Shown here piece by piece: positions 28,128-37,530 of a DNA stretch of 64,000 nt (position 1 is the first letter of the stretch; every line of letters begins with the position of its first letter). This DNA is from Methanobacterium_C sp963845285. GTDB taxonomy: Archaea > Methanobacteriota > Methanobacteria > Methanobacteriales > Methanobacteriaceae. The notes below the pieces were generated by a model, which saw nothing but the letters and a program-made list of their open reading frames with translations, did no database searches and was not told the origin of the DNA. The position numbers and the translations under genes are program-made. The stretch lies in contig CAWJRO010000009.1 in NCBI GenBank assembly GCA_963845285.1, forward strand, positions 62,001 through 126,000, given 5' to 3'.

Positions 28128-28308
28128 GAGGATTTCTAAAAACCTCTAAAATTTAATAATATTAAAAGCTGTAACTTAATTATCACAAATAAATACGCCA
28201 TTTAAAACAATTATTAGCCCTTAATAAATCAATTAAGTCATTAATAAGTATCATAAAACTATTTCCAAACATAATATCAACATTAAATGAAGGTTAATAG
28301 AAATTCTC
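28128..28308 (-). repeat. family B inverted-repeat element, copy 2
   Basis: 181 bp, reverse-complement relative of 14452-14632. Ends GAGGATTTCT and AGAAATTCTC pair in 9 of 10 positions, and ATTA flanks both sides. The rest of the 27862-28447 gap is AT-rich and empty apart from family A copy 7. Confidence 0.72.
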
Positions 28309-28447
28309 ATTAGTTGAAAATGCATTTTGTGAGAAAGCAGAAATTATTGGGTAATAAAAATACATAATTTTATAAGAAAAAAAGTCAAAAAGTTAGGTAA
28401 ATAAAATTTTAGAACTTTTGCATGAATATCTTAAGGTGAGATTTATA

Positions 28448-29266
28448 ATGGTTACACAGATCTATTATTTTTCAGGCACTGGAAACTCTTGGTATGTGGC
28501 AAAAGAATTGAAAAAACGTATTCCAGAAACAGAGCTCATATCGATTGTAAGTCTTTTAAATAAAGAAATTATAGAAGTAAGTGGCAAAAAGGTAGGGTTT
28601 GTGTTTCCTATTCATCTTTCAATGGCTCCTGCCCCTGTAATGGAATTTCTTAGGAAACTCAACCTAACTTCGGTTGAATACATTTTTGCAGTGGCTACAC
28701 GGGCTGGTAGCCAACATAGGGCATTTGTTGACCTGGAAAAAATTTTGAAGAAGGAAGGTAAAAGTTTAGATTCATATTTTACTTTAAATATGGCCAGCAA
28801 CGATCCGAAATTTGAGGGTTGGCATCAAGCAACAGCAGAAGAGGTAGCCAAGTTGGGATCGAAAGTTCAAAATAATTTGGGTTCCATCCAAAAAATTGTT
28901 TTAAATAAAGGTAAAAGCCGGGAAAAAGACACTGATTTCATTATTTCTGTTCCTGTATTTTCACTTCTCTCACCACTTCTTCCAACTCTTAATAAATTCT
29001 ACAACTTTGAGTTTTATTCAGATTCAAAGTGTTTAGGTTGTGGAACATGTGAAAAGGTTTGTTTATCTGGAAAGATAAAAATAATTGATGAAAAATCTGT
29101 GTGGCAGGATGATGTCCAGTGTTACTTTTGCAACGCCTGTTTGAACTATTGTCCACAGAAGGCGGTTCAGATAAAATCTACACGTTTTTTAAGATCATAT
29201 ACCCCAGAAAATGGAAGGTACCATCATCCAGAGGCAACAGCAGATGATATTGCAGGACAAAAATGA
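28448..29266 (+). CDS. EFR1-type flavodoxin-ferredoxin fusion
   Basis: 272 aa. N-terminal flavodoxin-like domain (YYFSGTGNSWYVAKEL, FMN phosphate loop at 7-14) and a C-terminal pair of 4Fe-4S motifs (CLGCGTCEKVC and CYFCNACLNYCP). It is an electron carrier or oxidoreductase of the EFR1 family; partner unknown. ATG at 28448 follows AAGGTGAG; an earlier in-frame ATG at 28418 would place that site inside the gene. Convergent with the next gene, 15 bp between stops. Confidence 0.88.
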   Translation: MVTQIYYFSGTGNSWYVAKELKKRIPETELISIVSLLNKEIIEVSGKKVGFVFPIHLSMAPAPVMEFLRKLNLTSVEYIFAVATRAGSQHRAFVDLEKILKKEGKSLDSYFTLNMASNDPKFEGWHQATAEEVAKLGSKVQNNLGSIQKIVLNKGKSREKDTDFIISVPVFSLLSPLLPTLNKFYNFEFYSDSKCLGCGTCEKVCLSGKIKIIDEKSVWQDDVQCYFCNACLNYCPQKAVQIKSTRFLRSYTPENGRYHHPEATADDIAGQK

Positions 29267-29281
29267 TTTAAATTAACCATC

Positions 29282-30127
29282 TTAAAGAAAGTTTTCTAAA
29301 GCTCGGACAAATTCATGACTTCTGTCTCGAGGAAGCCAGTGCCCACAATCATCCAGTTCAACCAACTGAGAATGGGATATCATTGCACTGGCCCTTTTAA
29401 CATCCTTGCTTGGCACAAAAGAATCTTTTTTCCCGGTTAAAAGAAGCACAGGCATGGTAAGCTCATGGAGCCGATTAAGATAACAGGTTCTTAGACCATG
29501 ATTTTTAACCTCACTGAGCTGGAAAGTTCTAAAGGCCCTGTCACTATTTCCATTGCGCCCCACGTCCATTAACTTTGCCACAAGCTCATCTGTCAGTACA
29601 TTTGGATTTACAAGCAGCTTTTTCAGGCTTGCCTTTAAAAACATCTTGTTGGAAAGCATCAACTTATTGATACTATCATATACATTGGAATGTTTCAGGA
29701 GCCATGTCGTTAGTTGAGGATATGGAATTTTATTGCTCAGGCCGTAAGGAGCAATGAGAACCAACTTTCTAACTTTTTTGGGATGGGTTAATGAATATCC
29801 CAATGCAATTCCACCACCTAACGATAAACCGCCTAAGTCGATCTGATTGTAGCCCAAAACATTTATCAGTTCATCCAGAAATTCTTGATACCATTCCAGG
29901 GTATACGGTGCATCTGGTTTGTCAGTTCCACCATAGCCAGGTAGATCTGGAGCAATAACATGAAAATTTTCCCCTAAAATTGGCATGATGATTCCGTAGG
30001 AGAGTATTGCTGAGTCAAGGCCACCACCATGCAGTAACAAAAGTGGAGTTTCTGATTTTCCTATTCCTGATTCGTAGAGCATGACATTGATATTATCTAC
30101 TTTAACAGAACGTTGTTTGATTTTCAT
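29282..30127 (-). CDS. alpha/beta hydrolase
   Basis: 281 aa with the full alpha/beta-hydrolase triad: oxyanion segment LLLLHGGGLDSA, nucleophile elbow GLSLGG (Ser about residue 102), Asp in TGKKDSFVPS and His in DCGHWLPRD. No signal peptide, so cytoplasmic. The substrate is not predictable. An operator-like TTTACATATAGTAA lies about 190 bp upstream. Confidence 0.88.
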   Translation of the reverse strand: MKIKQRSVKVDNINVMLYESGIGKSETPLLLLHGGGLDSAILSYGIIMPILGENFHVIAPDLPGYGGTDKPDAPYTLEWYQEFLDELINVLGYNQIDLGGLSLGGGIALGYSLTHPKKVRKLVLIAPYGLSNKIPYPQLTTWLLKHSNVYDSINKLMLSNKMFLKASLKKLLVNPNVLTDELVAKLMDVGRNGNSDRAFRTFQLSEVKNHGLRTCYLNRLHELTMPVLLLTGKKDSFVPSKDVKRASAMISHSQLVELDDCGHWLPRDRSHEFVRALENFL

Positions 30128-30316
30128 AAGCCCATCATCTTTACATTCATTATTTAATATTTTGGTTTTATAATTAAGGAAGTAACTTATTAAACTTGTT
30201 GAGATAATAAGTCCAATTTAACTGTTCGTTAATTTGATAAAACTGCTTTTTTCAGGTTTTCCGATAGATAGTGTAAAACTCTTGGTATTTAACTATAATC
30301 AGGACATCAACTGTAA

Positions 30317-30330
30317 TTTACATATAGTAA
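30317..30330. promoter_or_regulatory. TTTACATATAGTAA motif
   Basis: Identical 14-mer to one half of the operator-like cluster at 52.9 kb, placed in the 30128-30678 gap between divergent genes. Exact 14-mers can recur by chance in DNA this AT-rich. The rest of that gap is AT-rich; a 50-codon frame at about 30426 lacks a ribosome site. Confidence 0.25.
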
Positions 30331-30678
30331 TTTATTTTTTGAGATGTTCAATTATTCTATGAAACACTCACGATTTTTTAAATAAATTATCGTAATTTTT
30401 TTAAATGTTTAAAACTAAGCTAATAATGTTAATTAGATGTACATGGAACGGATTAAATGCATTGATTTCTACTCATTTTAGAATTTACTTTTCTAGAATT
30501 TTGAGAGTTAAACTAATGTCTCTAAATTTACCATTCAAAAAAACTTATTCATTAGGGTCCCATAAATATAGATAAGAGATATTTTTATTAGTTTTTTCAT
30601 GAGATTTTAGGAACATGATATTAAACTGAATTTGATCAACTATTAAATTTCGATTAGAAAAAAATATGAGGTGTTTAA

Positions 30679-31098
30679 ATGGTTAATTATTGGCTTTGGG
30701 TAGCTAAAGAAGATAGCATGAATGATAACGATGAAGTTGGTTCATGTCAGAGATGGGATGGCTGTGATCCGGATACAGAAATAGGAGATTATGTATTGAT
30801 CTACAGGGTATCACCTCATAGGGATATTAAATATTTAGGAGAAATCAGTAAGGACTGCTTTTTGAATACCAGTAAATTGCCTAATGAAGCATATTACTGT
30901 GGATTCAAGATATTATCCAATTTTGAAAATGAACTTGAATTAAAGGATATGAAAGATGAACCTGAATTAGTTGAATGGTATCCTCTAAAAAATAAGTTCC
31001 ATAAACGGATGTTTCCAGTAAGTGAGGAGTACTGGAAAGTTTTAGTGAAACTGATCGTAGCTAAAAATCCGTCATCTAAAGATGTTTTCTCAAATTAA
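30679..31098 (+). CDS. EVE domain protein
   Basis: 139 aa, essentially a single EVE (PUA-like) domain. It starts NYWLWVAKEDSMN, has a WDGCDPDTEIGDYVLIYRVSPHRDIKYLGEI core and ends with the FPVSEEYWKVLVKL helix. EVE domains bind modified bases in DNA or RNA and are often found with restriction or other defence genes. No nuclease lies next to it; a family A element and a HEAT-repeat gene follow. ATG has a good GAGGTG site. Confidence 0.85.
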   Translation: MVNYWLWVAKEDSMNDNDEVGSCQRWDGCDPDTEIGDYVLIYRVSPHRDIKYLGEISKDCFLNTSKLPNEAYYCGFKILSNFENELELKDMKDEPELVEWYPLKNKFHKRMFPVSEEYWKVLVKLIVAKNPSSKDVFSN

Positions 31099-31120
31099 TA
31101 TTCCCTATTTTTTTTGTTGT

Positions 31121-31227
31121 GAGGCTGTCTCATAGTTCAGAATTTGCAAAAAAATAAGGATAAATAAAGCTTTAAATTCAAAAATAAGCAAAATTATACT
31201 TGTCAAAAATAATTATGAGACAGCCTC
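31121..31227 (-). repeat. family A miniature inverted-repeat element, copy 8
   Basis: 107 bp, the best-preserved copy. The ends GAGGCTGTCTCATA and TATGAGACAGCCTC are perfect reverse complements. Perfect 5-bp target duplication GTTGT (31116-31120 and 31228-31232). The good preservation suggests the most recent insertion in the window. Confidence 0.95.
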
Positions 31228-31359
31228 GTTGTATTTTCAGAGAAATTGTAGTGTAAAATCTTCAATTTGTTAAGGACTTGAGTTCAGTTAAAATAATAAA
31301 TAAACGAAAGTCATAAACTTAAATAAATTTTTGTTTACAGTAATGGAGGCCTGGCTTGT

Positions 31360-32079
31360 ATGAGTTCCATTTCTGATCTGGAAAGAATGAGGGAGCAAAG
31401 AGATATTCAGAATATTATAAAAGCATTGAATGTGAGAGAAGACAAAAAGACCCGAGAAAAGGCAGCTTACATCCTGGGTGATATAATGGCTGAAGAGGCT
31501 GTTGAACCTCTAATCTCAGTATTAAAGGATGATTACTGGCCTATTCGTAAGGCAGCTACCCTGTCTCTCGGCAGGATTGGAGATAAACAGGCAGTTGAAC
31601 CTTTAATCAATGTTTTAAAGGATGATTACTGGCACGTTCGTGAGACAGCAGCCTTGGCTTTGGGTGCCATTGGAGATAAACGGGCTGTGGAACCTATTAT
31701 TGAAGCCTTAAAAGATGGCTCTTTAAATGTCAAGTGTGAAGTTGTGGATGCGCTGGGAGTTTTAGGTGATAAAAGAGCGGTGGAGCCATTAATGAATATT
31801 TTAAATGAAGATGATTATATTTTACGGGCATGCACCGTAACTTCGTTGGGTAAAATAGGTGATAACCTGGCTGTGAAGTCCCTTTTAAATTCATTAGAGG
31901 ATGAAAACTACTTTGTCCGGGTAAATGCTGCCAATGCCCTTGCAACTATAGGTGATGACAGTGCACTTCCATTCCTCCAGGAGGCTTTAAATAATTCAAA
32001 AGGTGAATCCCAAGAATTTGAAAGAGCCGTTAAGGAAGCTATGAATAAAATCAGGGCAAGAAAAAGGAAGGAAGGTTAA
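31360..32079 (+). CDS. HEAT-repeat protein (PBS lyase HEAT-like)
   Basis: 239 aa made of about six HEAT-like repeats of roughly 31 residues with the pattern DxxAVEPLIxxLKDDYWxVRxxAAxALGxIGD. Repeats two and three are almost identical, pointing to recent internal duplication. A charged N-terminal helix precedes them and a Lys/Arg tail (RARKRKEG) ends the chain. It is a protein-interaction scaffold; the phycocyanin-lyase name is historical. ATG follows TGGAGG. No clear partner next door. Confidence 0.88.
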   Translation: MSSISDLERMREQRDIQNIIKALNVREDKKTREKAAYILGDIMAEEAVEPLISVLKDDYWPIRKAATLSLGRIGDKQAVEPLINVLKDDYWHVRETAALALGAIGDKRAVEPIIEALKDGSLNVKCEVVDALGVLGDKRAVEPLMNILNEDDYILRACTVTSLGKIGDNLAVKSLLNSLEDENYFVRVNAANALATIGDDSALPFLQEALNNSKGESQEFERAVKEAMNKIRARKRKEG

Positions 32080-32285
32080 TTCTTTAGGATATCCTACTTC
32101 AGTATGAGATTATATCTGTTACTTACTTTCTACGACATCACCAAGACATGAAAGTAAAAAAAATAGTTTCTTCTTGAAATTATGGAATTATAACAAAAGA
32201 TGAAAAAAAAGGAAATGATAAGTAGGTGAGTAAATAATAAAATTTTAGTAGGATGATAATGTTTTTGTTTAAATGGGGCTTTTAA

Positions 32286-32723
32286 ATGAGTAAATGGTAT
32301 GAATTGGATGAAAATGGTTATGTTACTAAGCTTATTATTGAACCTACGGAAAATAAATTTGAAGTAGGGATGGAATTTAGAATGAAGGGAAATCAATATA
32401 TTGTTTCATATGTTAACCCTCTAGAAAGTAAAAATGGAAAAGTTAAACAAGAAATTGGATTAAGTCTTAAAGTGTTGAATTGTCCTGATTGTGGTTATGA
32501 AATCAAGGACAAAAATAAACCTTGTCCTAACTGTGGACGTAAATTAACATATGAAGACTTACATTATGGACATACACCCACAAAAAAACACCTTAAAATA
32601 CTTCTTGCATTTATTGTGGCTATTATCTTATTTTTAATAGGTATTGCTCGCGGAAGTATCATAAGCATATTAACTGGCATACTCTCACTAATTTATGGTC
32701 TGTTGAGTTTATGGATTATATAG
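32286..32723 (+). CDS. zinc-ribbon membrane protein, unknown
   Basis: 145 aa. N-terminal 60 residues form a small beta-rich region (YELDENGYVTKLIIEPTEN). A zinc ribbon follows (CPDCGYEIKDKNKPCPNCGRKL, about 67-89), then two hydrophobic helices (about 103-122 and 126-144) at the C-terminus. Likely anchored with the ribbon in the cytoplasm. I do not recognise the family. Confidence 0.75.
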   Translation: MSKWYELDENGYVTKLIIEPTENKFEVGMEFRMKGNQYIVSYVNPLESKNGKVKQEIGLSLKVLNCPDCGYEIKDKNKPCPNCGRKLTYEDLHYGHTPTKKHLKILLAFIVAIILFLIGIARGSIISILTGILSLIYGLLSLWII

Positions 32724-32763
32724 AATATTGGTAGTTTGTTGTTATATAAGGATTATAAATCAA

Positions 32764-32832
32764 GGTTTCCTGGATTATATCTTTGGAAGACTTCCAGAAA
32801 ATTATAAAGAGTTACAAGCTCCTAAAGAATAA
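32764..32832 (+). pseudogene. possible C-terminal gene remnant
   Basis: An open stretch with no start codon reads GFLDYIFGRLPENYKELQ and a short tail before TAA. Its core, GAAGACTTCCAGA followed by TTATAAA, recurs in decayed form near 33308-33360. This suggests leftover duplicated gene ends behind the zinc-ribbon genes. Very short, so tentative. Confidence 0.3.
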
Positions 32833-32877
32833 ACAATACTCTTCTTTTACTCCATAAATATTAATAGAGGGTTTAAA

Positions 32878-33237
32878 ATGGTTAAATGTGAGAAATGTGG
32901 TGCTGAAAACTTAGAATCAGATAGTTATTGTCAAAAATGTGGCAATAATTTAAATGAATTTCCAACAAAATATGGGGATATTTCACTGCTAGGATTTGGA
33001 GGATTATTCTTTTTTATACCCCTCGTACTTATTTGCATATTATTCATCTTGGTAAAGACTATTCCATTGCGAATATTTATAAAATTACTCATTTTTTTCA
33101 TAATACCATTTATTTGTGGAATATACCTCCAGACACGTCCTGAAAGTTTCGCTAAAAAAAGAGGAAAGTTCATTACTCAAATATCATTCGGAGTATTGCT
33201 TTTCTTTGTAATAGTTGGTTTATATTTGTATATCTGA
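32878..33237 (+). CDS. zinc-ribbon membrane protein, unknown
   Basis: 119 aa. It opens with a zinc ribbon (CEKCGAENLESDSYCQKCG, 4-22) followed by three hydrophobic segments (about 39-59, 66-84 and 99-118). Ribbon-plus-membrane proteins of this kind are abundant in Methanobacteriales and have no known function. The start has only a weak site (GAGGG). The gap to 33794 is AT-rich, with a decayed repeat of the remnant at 32764 and nothing else firm. Confidence 0.75.
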   Translation: MVKCEKCGAENLESDSYCQKCGNNLNEFPTKYGDISLLGFGGLFFFIPLVLICILFILVKTIPLRIFIKLLIFFIIPFICGIYLQTRPESFAKKRGKFITQISFGVLLFFVIVGLYLYI

Positions 33238-33794
33238 GTGCAATTATCGTAAACATTAAGAAAGAGGTAACTCAACAGTAAAAGTTCATTACTCTTTAAT
33301 ACAAAAAGTGTTCGTTGATTATTATAACTGAAAGACTTCCAGATAGTTATAAAATTATTATCTACATCAATCTTTTACCAATTCAAAGATCCCCTATTTC
33401 TAAAATCAAATAACGAATTTGACTAACATATTATAACCAACTTATTCGTTAAACCTTGATATAACGTAGTAAATTTTTATCGGAATATTCAAATCAACTT
33501 AAGATAAAAAATTGAAAAAAAACTCCTTTAACCAGTACATATTAATGTAACAGTTTATTTACCTATAATTTTTGTTATAAGCGAGGGATATTCTTAGGTT
33601 ATCTTTATTTAAATGGAAGCAGGGATGATAACTAATGGAAATGAATCAAGGTTCTAGTTTTTTTTGCCCATGGTCAACTAGTGCAAGAATACTGGGGATG
33701 AGTTTTCTGGAAGTTTTTATTATTTTAGAATAAAGTATTGAAGGAGAAAAAAGAGAAAGTTGATTATTTATTTTAGGTTTTCATTAATTTGCGT

Positions 33795-34346
33795 TTAATT
33801 TTGGTGTTTTCTCCAGATTCCCCCTATACTTCCACCAACTCCAAACAGTAGAGTGTCTAATATTATTACAACAATGAATAACTCAGGAATAGTAGCCTCA
33901 CCAAAGAAAACATATGCTCCAATACTAAATATCACAGAAAGGATACCTAAAATAAAACCTGCGATTAACCCATTAAACAAACCATTTTTAGGGCTTAAAT
34001 TCACTGAAAATCCAAGATATATTCCAATTAATATTCCAAGCATGCAACTCACAAAAATTGAAATAGCTATCATCGGAAGGTATGTTACTGAGACAGAAAT
34101 ATTAATTGAGAGAATAAAACTAATAAAACTCCATAAAATAAAGTAGGCAATAACGGCAATAACAATAAGTTTCCAATTAATTATAACATCTTTTTTCTTT
34201 GAAAATGATGAATTTAAAATTCCACTTTCTAATTTTTCAACATACTTTAGATTACCCCCACAATCACATTTCCCAACATCTTCAGGAGATTCCCTTTCTT
34301 GTAATTCATATGAACCTCCACATTTATCACATATTAAGTAACCCAT
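33795..34346 (-). CDS. zinc-ribbon four-helix membrane protein, unknown
   Basis: 183 aa. The N-terminal ribbon (CDKCGGSYELQ...GKCDCGGNLKYVEKLESG) is a pattern common in methanobacterial membrane proteins. Four hydrophobic helices follow with Gly-rich turns (about 60-175) and a short basic end. ATG at 34346 follows TTGGTG; the GTG at 34358 is part of that site. Likely cytoplasmic-membrane; function unknown. The 34347-34943 gap is AT-rich with no gene or repeat that I can support. Confidence 0.75.
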   Translation of the reverse strand: MGYLICDKCGGSYELQERESPEDVGKCDCGGNLKYVEKLESGILNSSFSKKKDVIINWKLIVIAVIAYFILWSFISFILSINISVSVTYLPMIAISIFVSCMLGILIGIYLGFSVNLSPKNGLFNGLIAGFILGILSVIFSIGAYVFFGEATIPELFIVVIILDTLLFGVGGSIGGIWRKHQN

Positions 34347-34943
34347 TTTTAACACCAAAGTTATGTTAATTTGTATATATATTTAATACTTGCTATTTAA
34401 AGATGCAAAATTATTATATTGTTGATGATATTTTTTATTAATGGATTTAATAGAATAAAAGCGAATGTGATCAGAAATGAAGTTTGTATCTCTTTAAATC
34501 AAATTTTTAAACACTTTTTTCTCTATAGAAGTGATGATTTTCAAAGTAAACGTTTAAACTACTTTATTTAATGTATATACTATTTTTATTAGATTAACTG
34601 TTAAACAGACGAGAAATATTTATAAATTGGACACAAAACATTTTACATGTCCGTTTATGAACATATTCCTATATCTTTCCTTTTTTTGGAATCCAGTTAA
34701 TGAGGAATATTACTTTTATTTCTTATTTTCATAAAATAATTAATATAATATGATTGCATCTTAAACATAGTTGTATTAAAAAGAGTTGTAATGGGTAAAA
34801 ATTTATTTAGTATCATGGCTCTTATAATCAATAATTACATATATAAGTATAATGAATAAACATGATAAAAGATTTCATCCTAATTTTTAGTTACTAATTT
34901 CAAAAAAAATTGGAATATTAGATAGATATAGTAGGTGATAGAC

Positions 34944-37103
34944 ATGCTTGATATGTTCAATGCAAAATCAATTGCAGTAATAGGTGCATCTGAGACAAAA
35001 GGTAAAATTGGATACGATATAATGAAATCCCTTTTGAATTACTACAAGGGAAAAATTGTCCCGGTCAATCCTAGAGGTGGTAAAATACACGGACTTCCCG
35101 CGTATACATCAATAAAAGAACATGGCCCTGTAGACCTTGCAGTTATAACCATACCCTCCCATATAATTCCAGAAACAGTTGAAGAATGTGGAGAAACTGG
35201 AATAAAAAATATTGTGGTGATCTCAGCCGGATTTAAAGAGGTTGATGAAGAAGGGGCTAAACTTGAGAACCAAATGGTGGAAATATGCAAACGATATGGT
35301 ATTAAACTTGCTGGCCCTAACTGTTTGGGTGTAATGAACACATACAACGATATGAATGCATCTTTTTCTTCTGATATCGCCCGTAAAGGTAAAATATCTT
35401 TCATGACTCAATCCGGAGCTATCATGGCAGCTATTCTCGATTATGCTGATAAAAAGAATATAGGATTTTCCAGAATTCTCAGTCTTGGAAATAAAGCTGT
35501 GATCAATGAAAATGATTGTATGGAAGACTTCATGGAAGATGAAAATACCGAAGTTATAACTGCCTATCTTGAAGGTATTGTTGATGGTCCAGGTTTCATA
35601 GAAGCCAGCAGAAAAGCTTCCAGGAAAAAACCTGTTCTTGTTATAAAATCCGGAAGAACTTCCAAGGGATCTGAAGCAGTTTCTTCCCACACCGGTACAA
35701 TCGCTGGTTCTGACTCCGCATATGAAGCAGCATTTTCCCAATGTGGAATTATACGTGTAAATTCTCTTGATGAAATGATGGATTACAGTAGTGCTTTAGC
35801 ATATTCTCCCCTTCCAAATGGAAATAAAATAGCTATAATCACCAATGCAGGTGGTCCAGCAATTATGACCACAGATGTTGCAATAAGAACCGGTCTTGAA
35901 CTCGCTCAACTCACCTGTGAAACCCGGCAAAAGCTGAAGGACGGATTACCTGAAACTGCAAGTGTTAAAAACCCTGTTGATGTATTAGGGGATGCAAGTC
36001 CAGAACGGTATGCATTTGCCCTTGATACTGTTTTAGAGGATCCCAACGTGGATGGAGTAATCTATTTAGTAACACCTCAATCTGTTACTGATGCTGAGGG
36101 AATTGCTAACGTTGCAATTGAACATGCCAACAAATCTGAAAAACCAATTCTATGCAGTTTCTTTGGAGGAACCAGTTTTGAAGGTGCTGAAAAACTTCTT
36201 GCTGAAAAACAGATCCCAAACTACCTGTATCCTAAACGGGCTGTAAAAAGCATGAAAAAATTATATGATTACAGCATCATCAAAGATCAACAATATCTTA
36301 AACCTCCTGCATTTGATGTTGATAAAGCTGCTGTTAAAAACATAATTGAAGATGCTAAGGAAAAGGGTATGCATACCCTTGGTCTTGAATCATTGGATAT
36401 ACTGAAGGCATATGGAATTCCAACGGTAGGTACAGCAATTACAAAAACAGTTGAGGAGACAGTGAAATCTGCTGAAGAAATTGGATATCCTCTAGTTATG
36501 AAGATAGTTTCTCCACAAATTTCACATAAATCTGATGTTGGTGGAATCAAGCTTAACCTCAACAGTGCAGAGGAAGTCAAGGCTGCTTATGAAGATATGA
36601 TGGAAAACATACCTAAAAAAGAACCTGAAGCTCATCTTGAGGGTGTTCAACTACAAAAAATGTTGTCTGGTGGTAAAGAAGTTATCATAGGCATGGTTCA
36701 AGATCCTACTTTCGGTCCAATGCTCATGTTTGGCCTTGGCGGTATATATGTGGAAGTATTAAAAGACGTTAAATTCGCAATTGCACCTGTAAATGAAATT
36801 GAAGCAAAGGATATGATAAGTGGAATTAAAACTCATGAACTTCTTGAGGGAACAAGAGGAGATGAAGCAAGGGATATTAAATCTATTACAGATATAATAT
36901 TAAGGATTTCACAACTTGTCACAGACTTCCCAGAGATCAACGAATTTGAAATCAACCCACTAATGGTCTTTGATGAAGGTGAAGGAGCATTAGCTGTTGA
37001 TATGAGGCTGATGTTAAAAAAAGATGAACTCAACTCATTAATGGCTTTTGATGGTGGAGAAGGAGCATTAGCCGAAGATAAAGTGAGATTGAAAGGGAAT
37101 TAA
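34944..37103 (+). CDS. acyl-CoA synthetase, ADP-forming (acetate--CoA ligase type)
   Basis: 719 aa with alpha and beta parts in one chain. The CoA-binding Rossmann domain (SIAVIGASETKGKIG, 9-23) and a ligase domain with the phospho-His region SSHTGTIAGSD (H249) come first; the ATP-grasp beta part is from about residue 460. The reaction is acyl-CoA + ADP + Pi to acid + CoA + ATP, or the reverse for acetate assimilation. The last 50 residues contain an imperfect tandem copy (LMVFDEGEGALAVD and LMAFDGGEGALAED). ATG at 34944 follows AGGTGAT. Confidence 0.9.
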   Translation: MLDMFNAKSIAVIGASETKGKIGYDIMKSLLNYYKGKIVPVNPRGGKIHGLPAYTSIKEHGPVDLAVITIPSHIIPETVEECGETGIKNIVVISAGFKEVDEEGAKLENQMVEICKRYGIKLAGPNCLGVMNTYNDMNASFSSDIARKGKISFMTQSGAIMAAILDYADKKNIGFSRILSLGNKAVINENDCMEDFMEDENTEVITAYLEGIVDGPGFIEASRKASRKKPVLVIKSGRTSKGSEAVSSHTGTIAGSDSAYEAAFSQCGIIRVNSLDEMMDYSSALAYSPLPNGNKIAIITNAGGPAIMTTDVAIRTGLELAQLTCETRQKLKDGLPETASVKNPVDVLGDASPERYAFALDTVLEDPNVDGVIYLVTPQSVTDAEGIANVAIEHANKSEKPILCSFFGGTSFEGAEKLLAEKQIPNYLYPKRAVKSMKKLYDYSIIKDQQYLKPPAFDVDKAAVKNIIEDAKEKGMHTLGLESLDILKAYGIPTVGTAITKTVEETVKSAEEIGYPLVMKIVSPQISHKSDVGGIKLNLNSAEEVKAAYEDMMENIPKKEPEAHLEGVQLQKMLSGGKEVIIGMVQDPTFGPMLMFGLGGIYVEVLKDVKFAIAPVNEIEAKDMISGIKTHELLEGTRGDEARDIKSITDIILRISQLVTDFPEINEFEINPLMVFDEGEGALAVDMRLMLKKDELNSLMAFDGGEGALAEDKVRLKGN

Positions 37104-37530
37104 ATCATTCTTTAAATATTTTTTTATCAATATTCCAAATATAATAATAAACCTACTTTTTAAGTGCGTTAAATATTTATATTGTCAACTTTATTTTTTT
37201 GGGTTACACCATTTGGACCGAACTGTTAATAAGCCATTTAACCAATGGGCCTTAATAGAAATAGTTCACATAATGTATGTATTAATTTTTTTATCCATCC
37301 ATGATCTGTAAAGATGTAAATAAACAGTATTAACTCCTTAAATCCAAATTTAACACATCTAATTAATTTCTAATTTTTGATGTAACAATTTTAATTAAAG
37401 ATAATAAATAGATAATTACTAAAAGTGCAGTTTCTTTCTTTGAAAAAAATTTAATGTTACCATGATAAAGAGGTCGGAATTGATTCCTTAATTAGGAGGA
37501 AGAAAAGTTCAGTTTGATCTTACGATTTTA
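37104..37530. other. intergenic region without recognised features
   Basis: About 430 bp of AT-rich DNA. Only an AGGAGG at 37494-37499 stands out, placed 31 nt before the first ATG of the next gene. Confidence 0.5.

Noticed and set aside
30426..30580. 50-codon open frame in the gap before the EVE gene
   Set aside because: No ribosome site and composition not protein-like; probably chance.
33635..33733. Possible 32-aa gene beginning MEMNQGSSFFCPWS with a GGATGATAA site
   Set aside because: Too short, no recognisable pattern and no partner; kept out of the feature list.
34629..34652. GGACA-N14-TGTCC inverted repeat in the gap before the acyl-CoA synthetase gene
   Set aside because: Only five paired bases, 290 bp from the start codon; not enough to call an operator.
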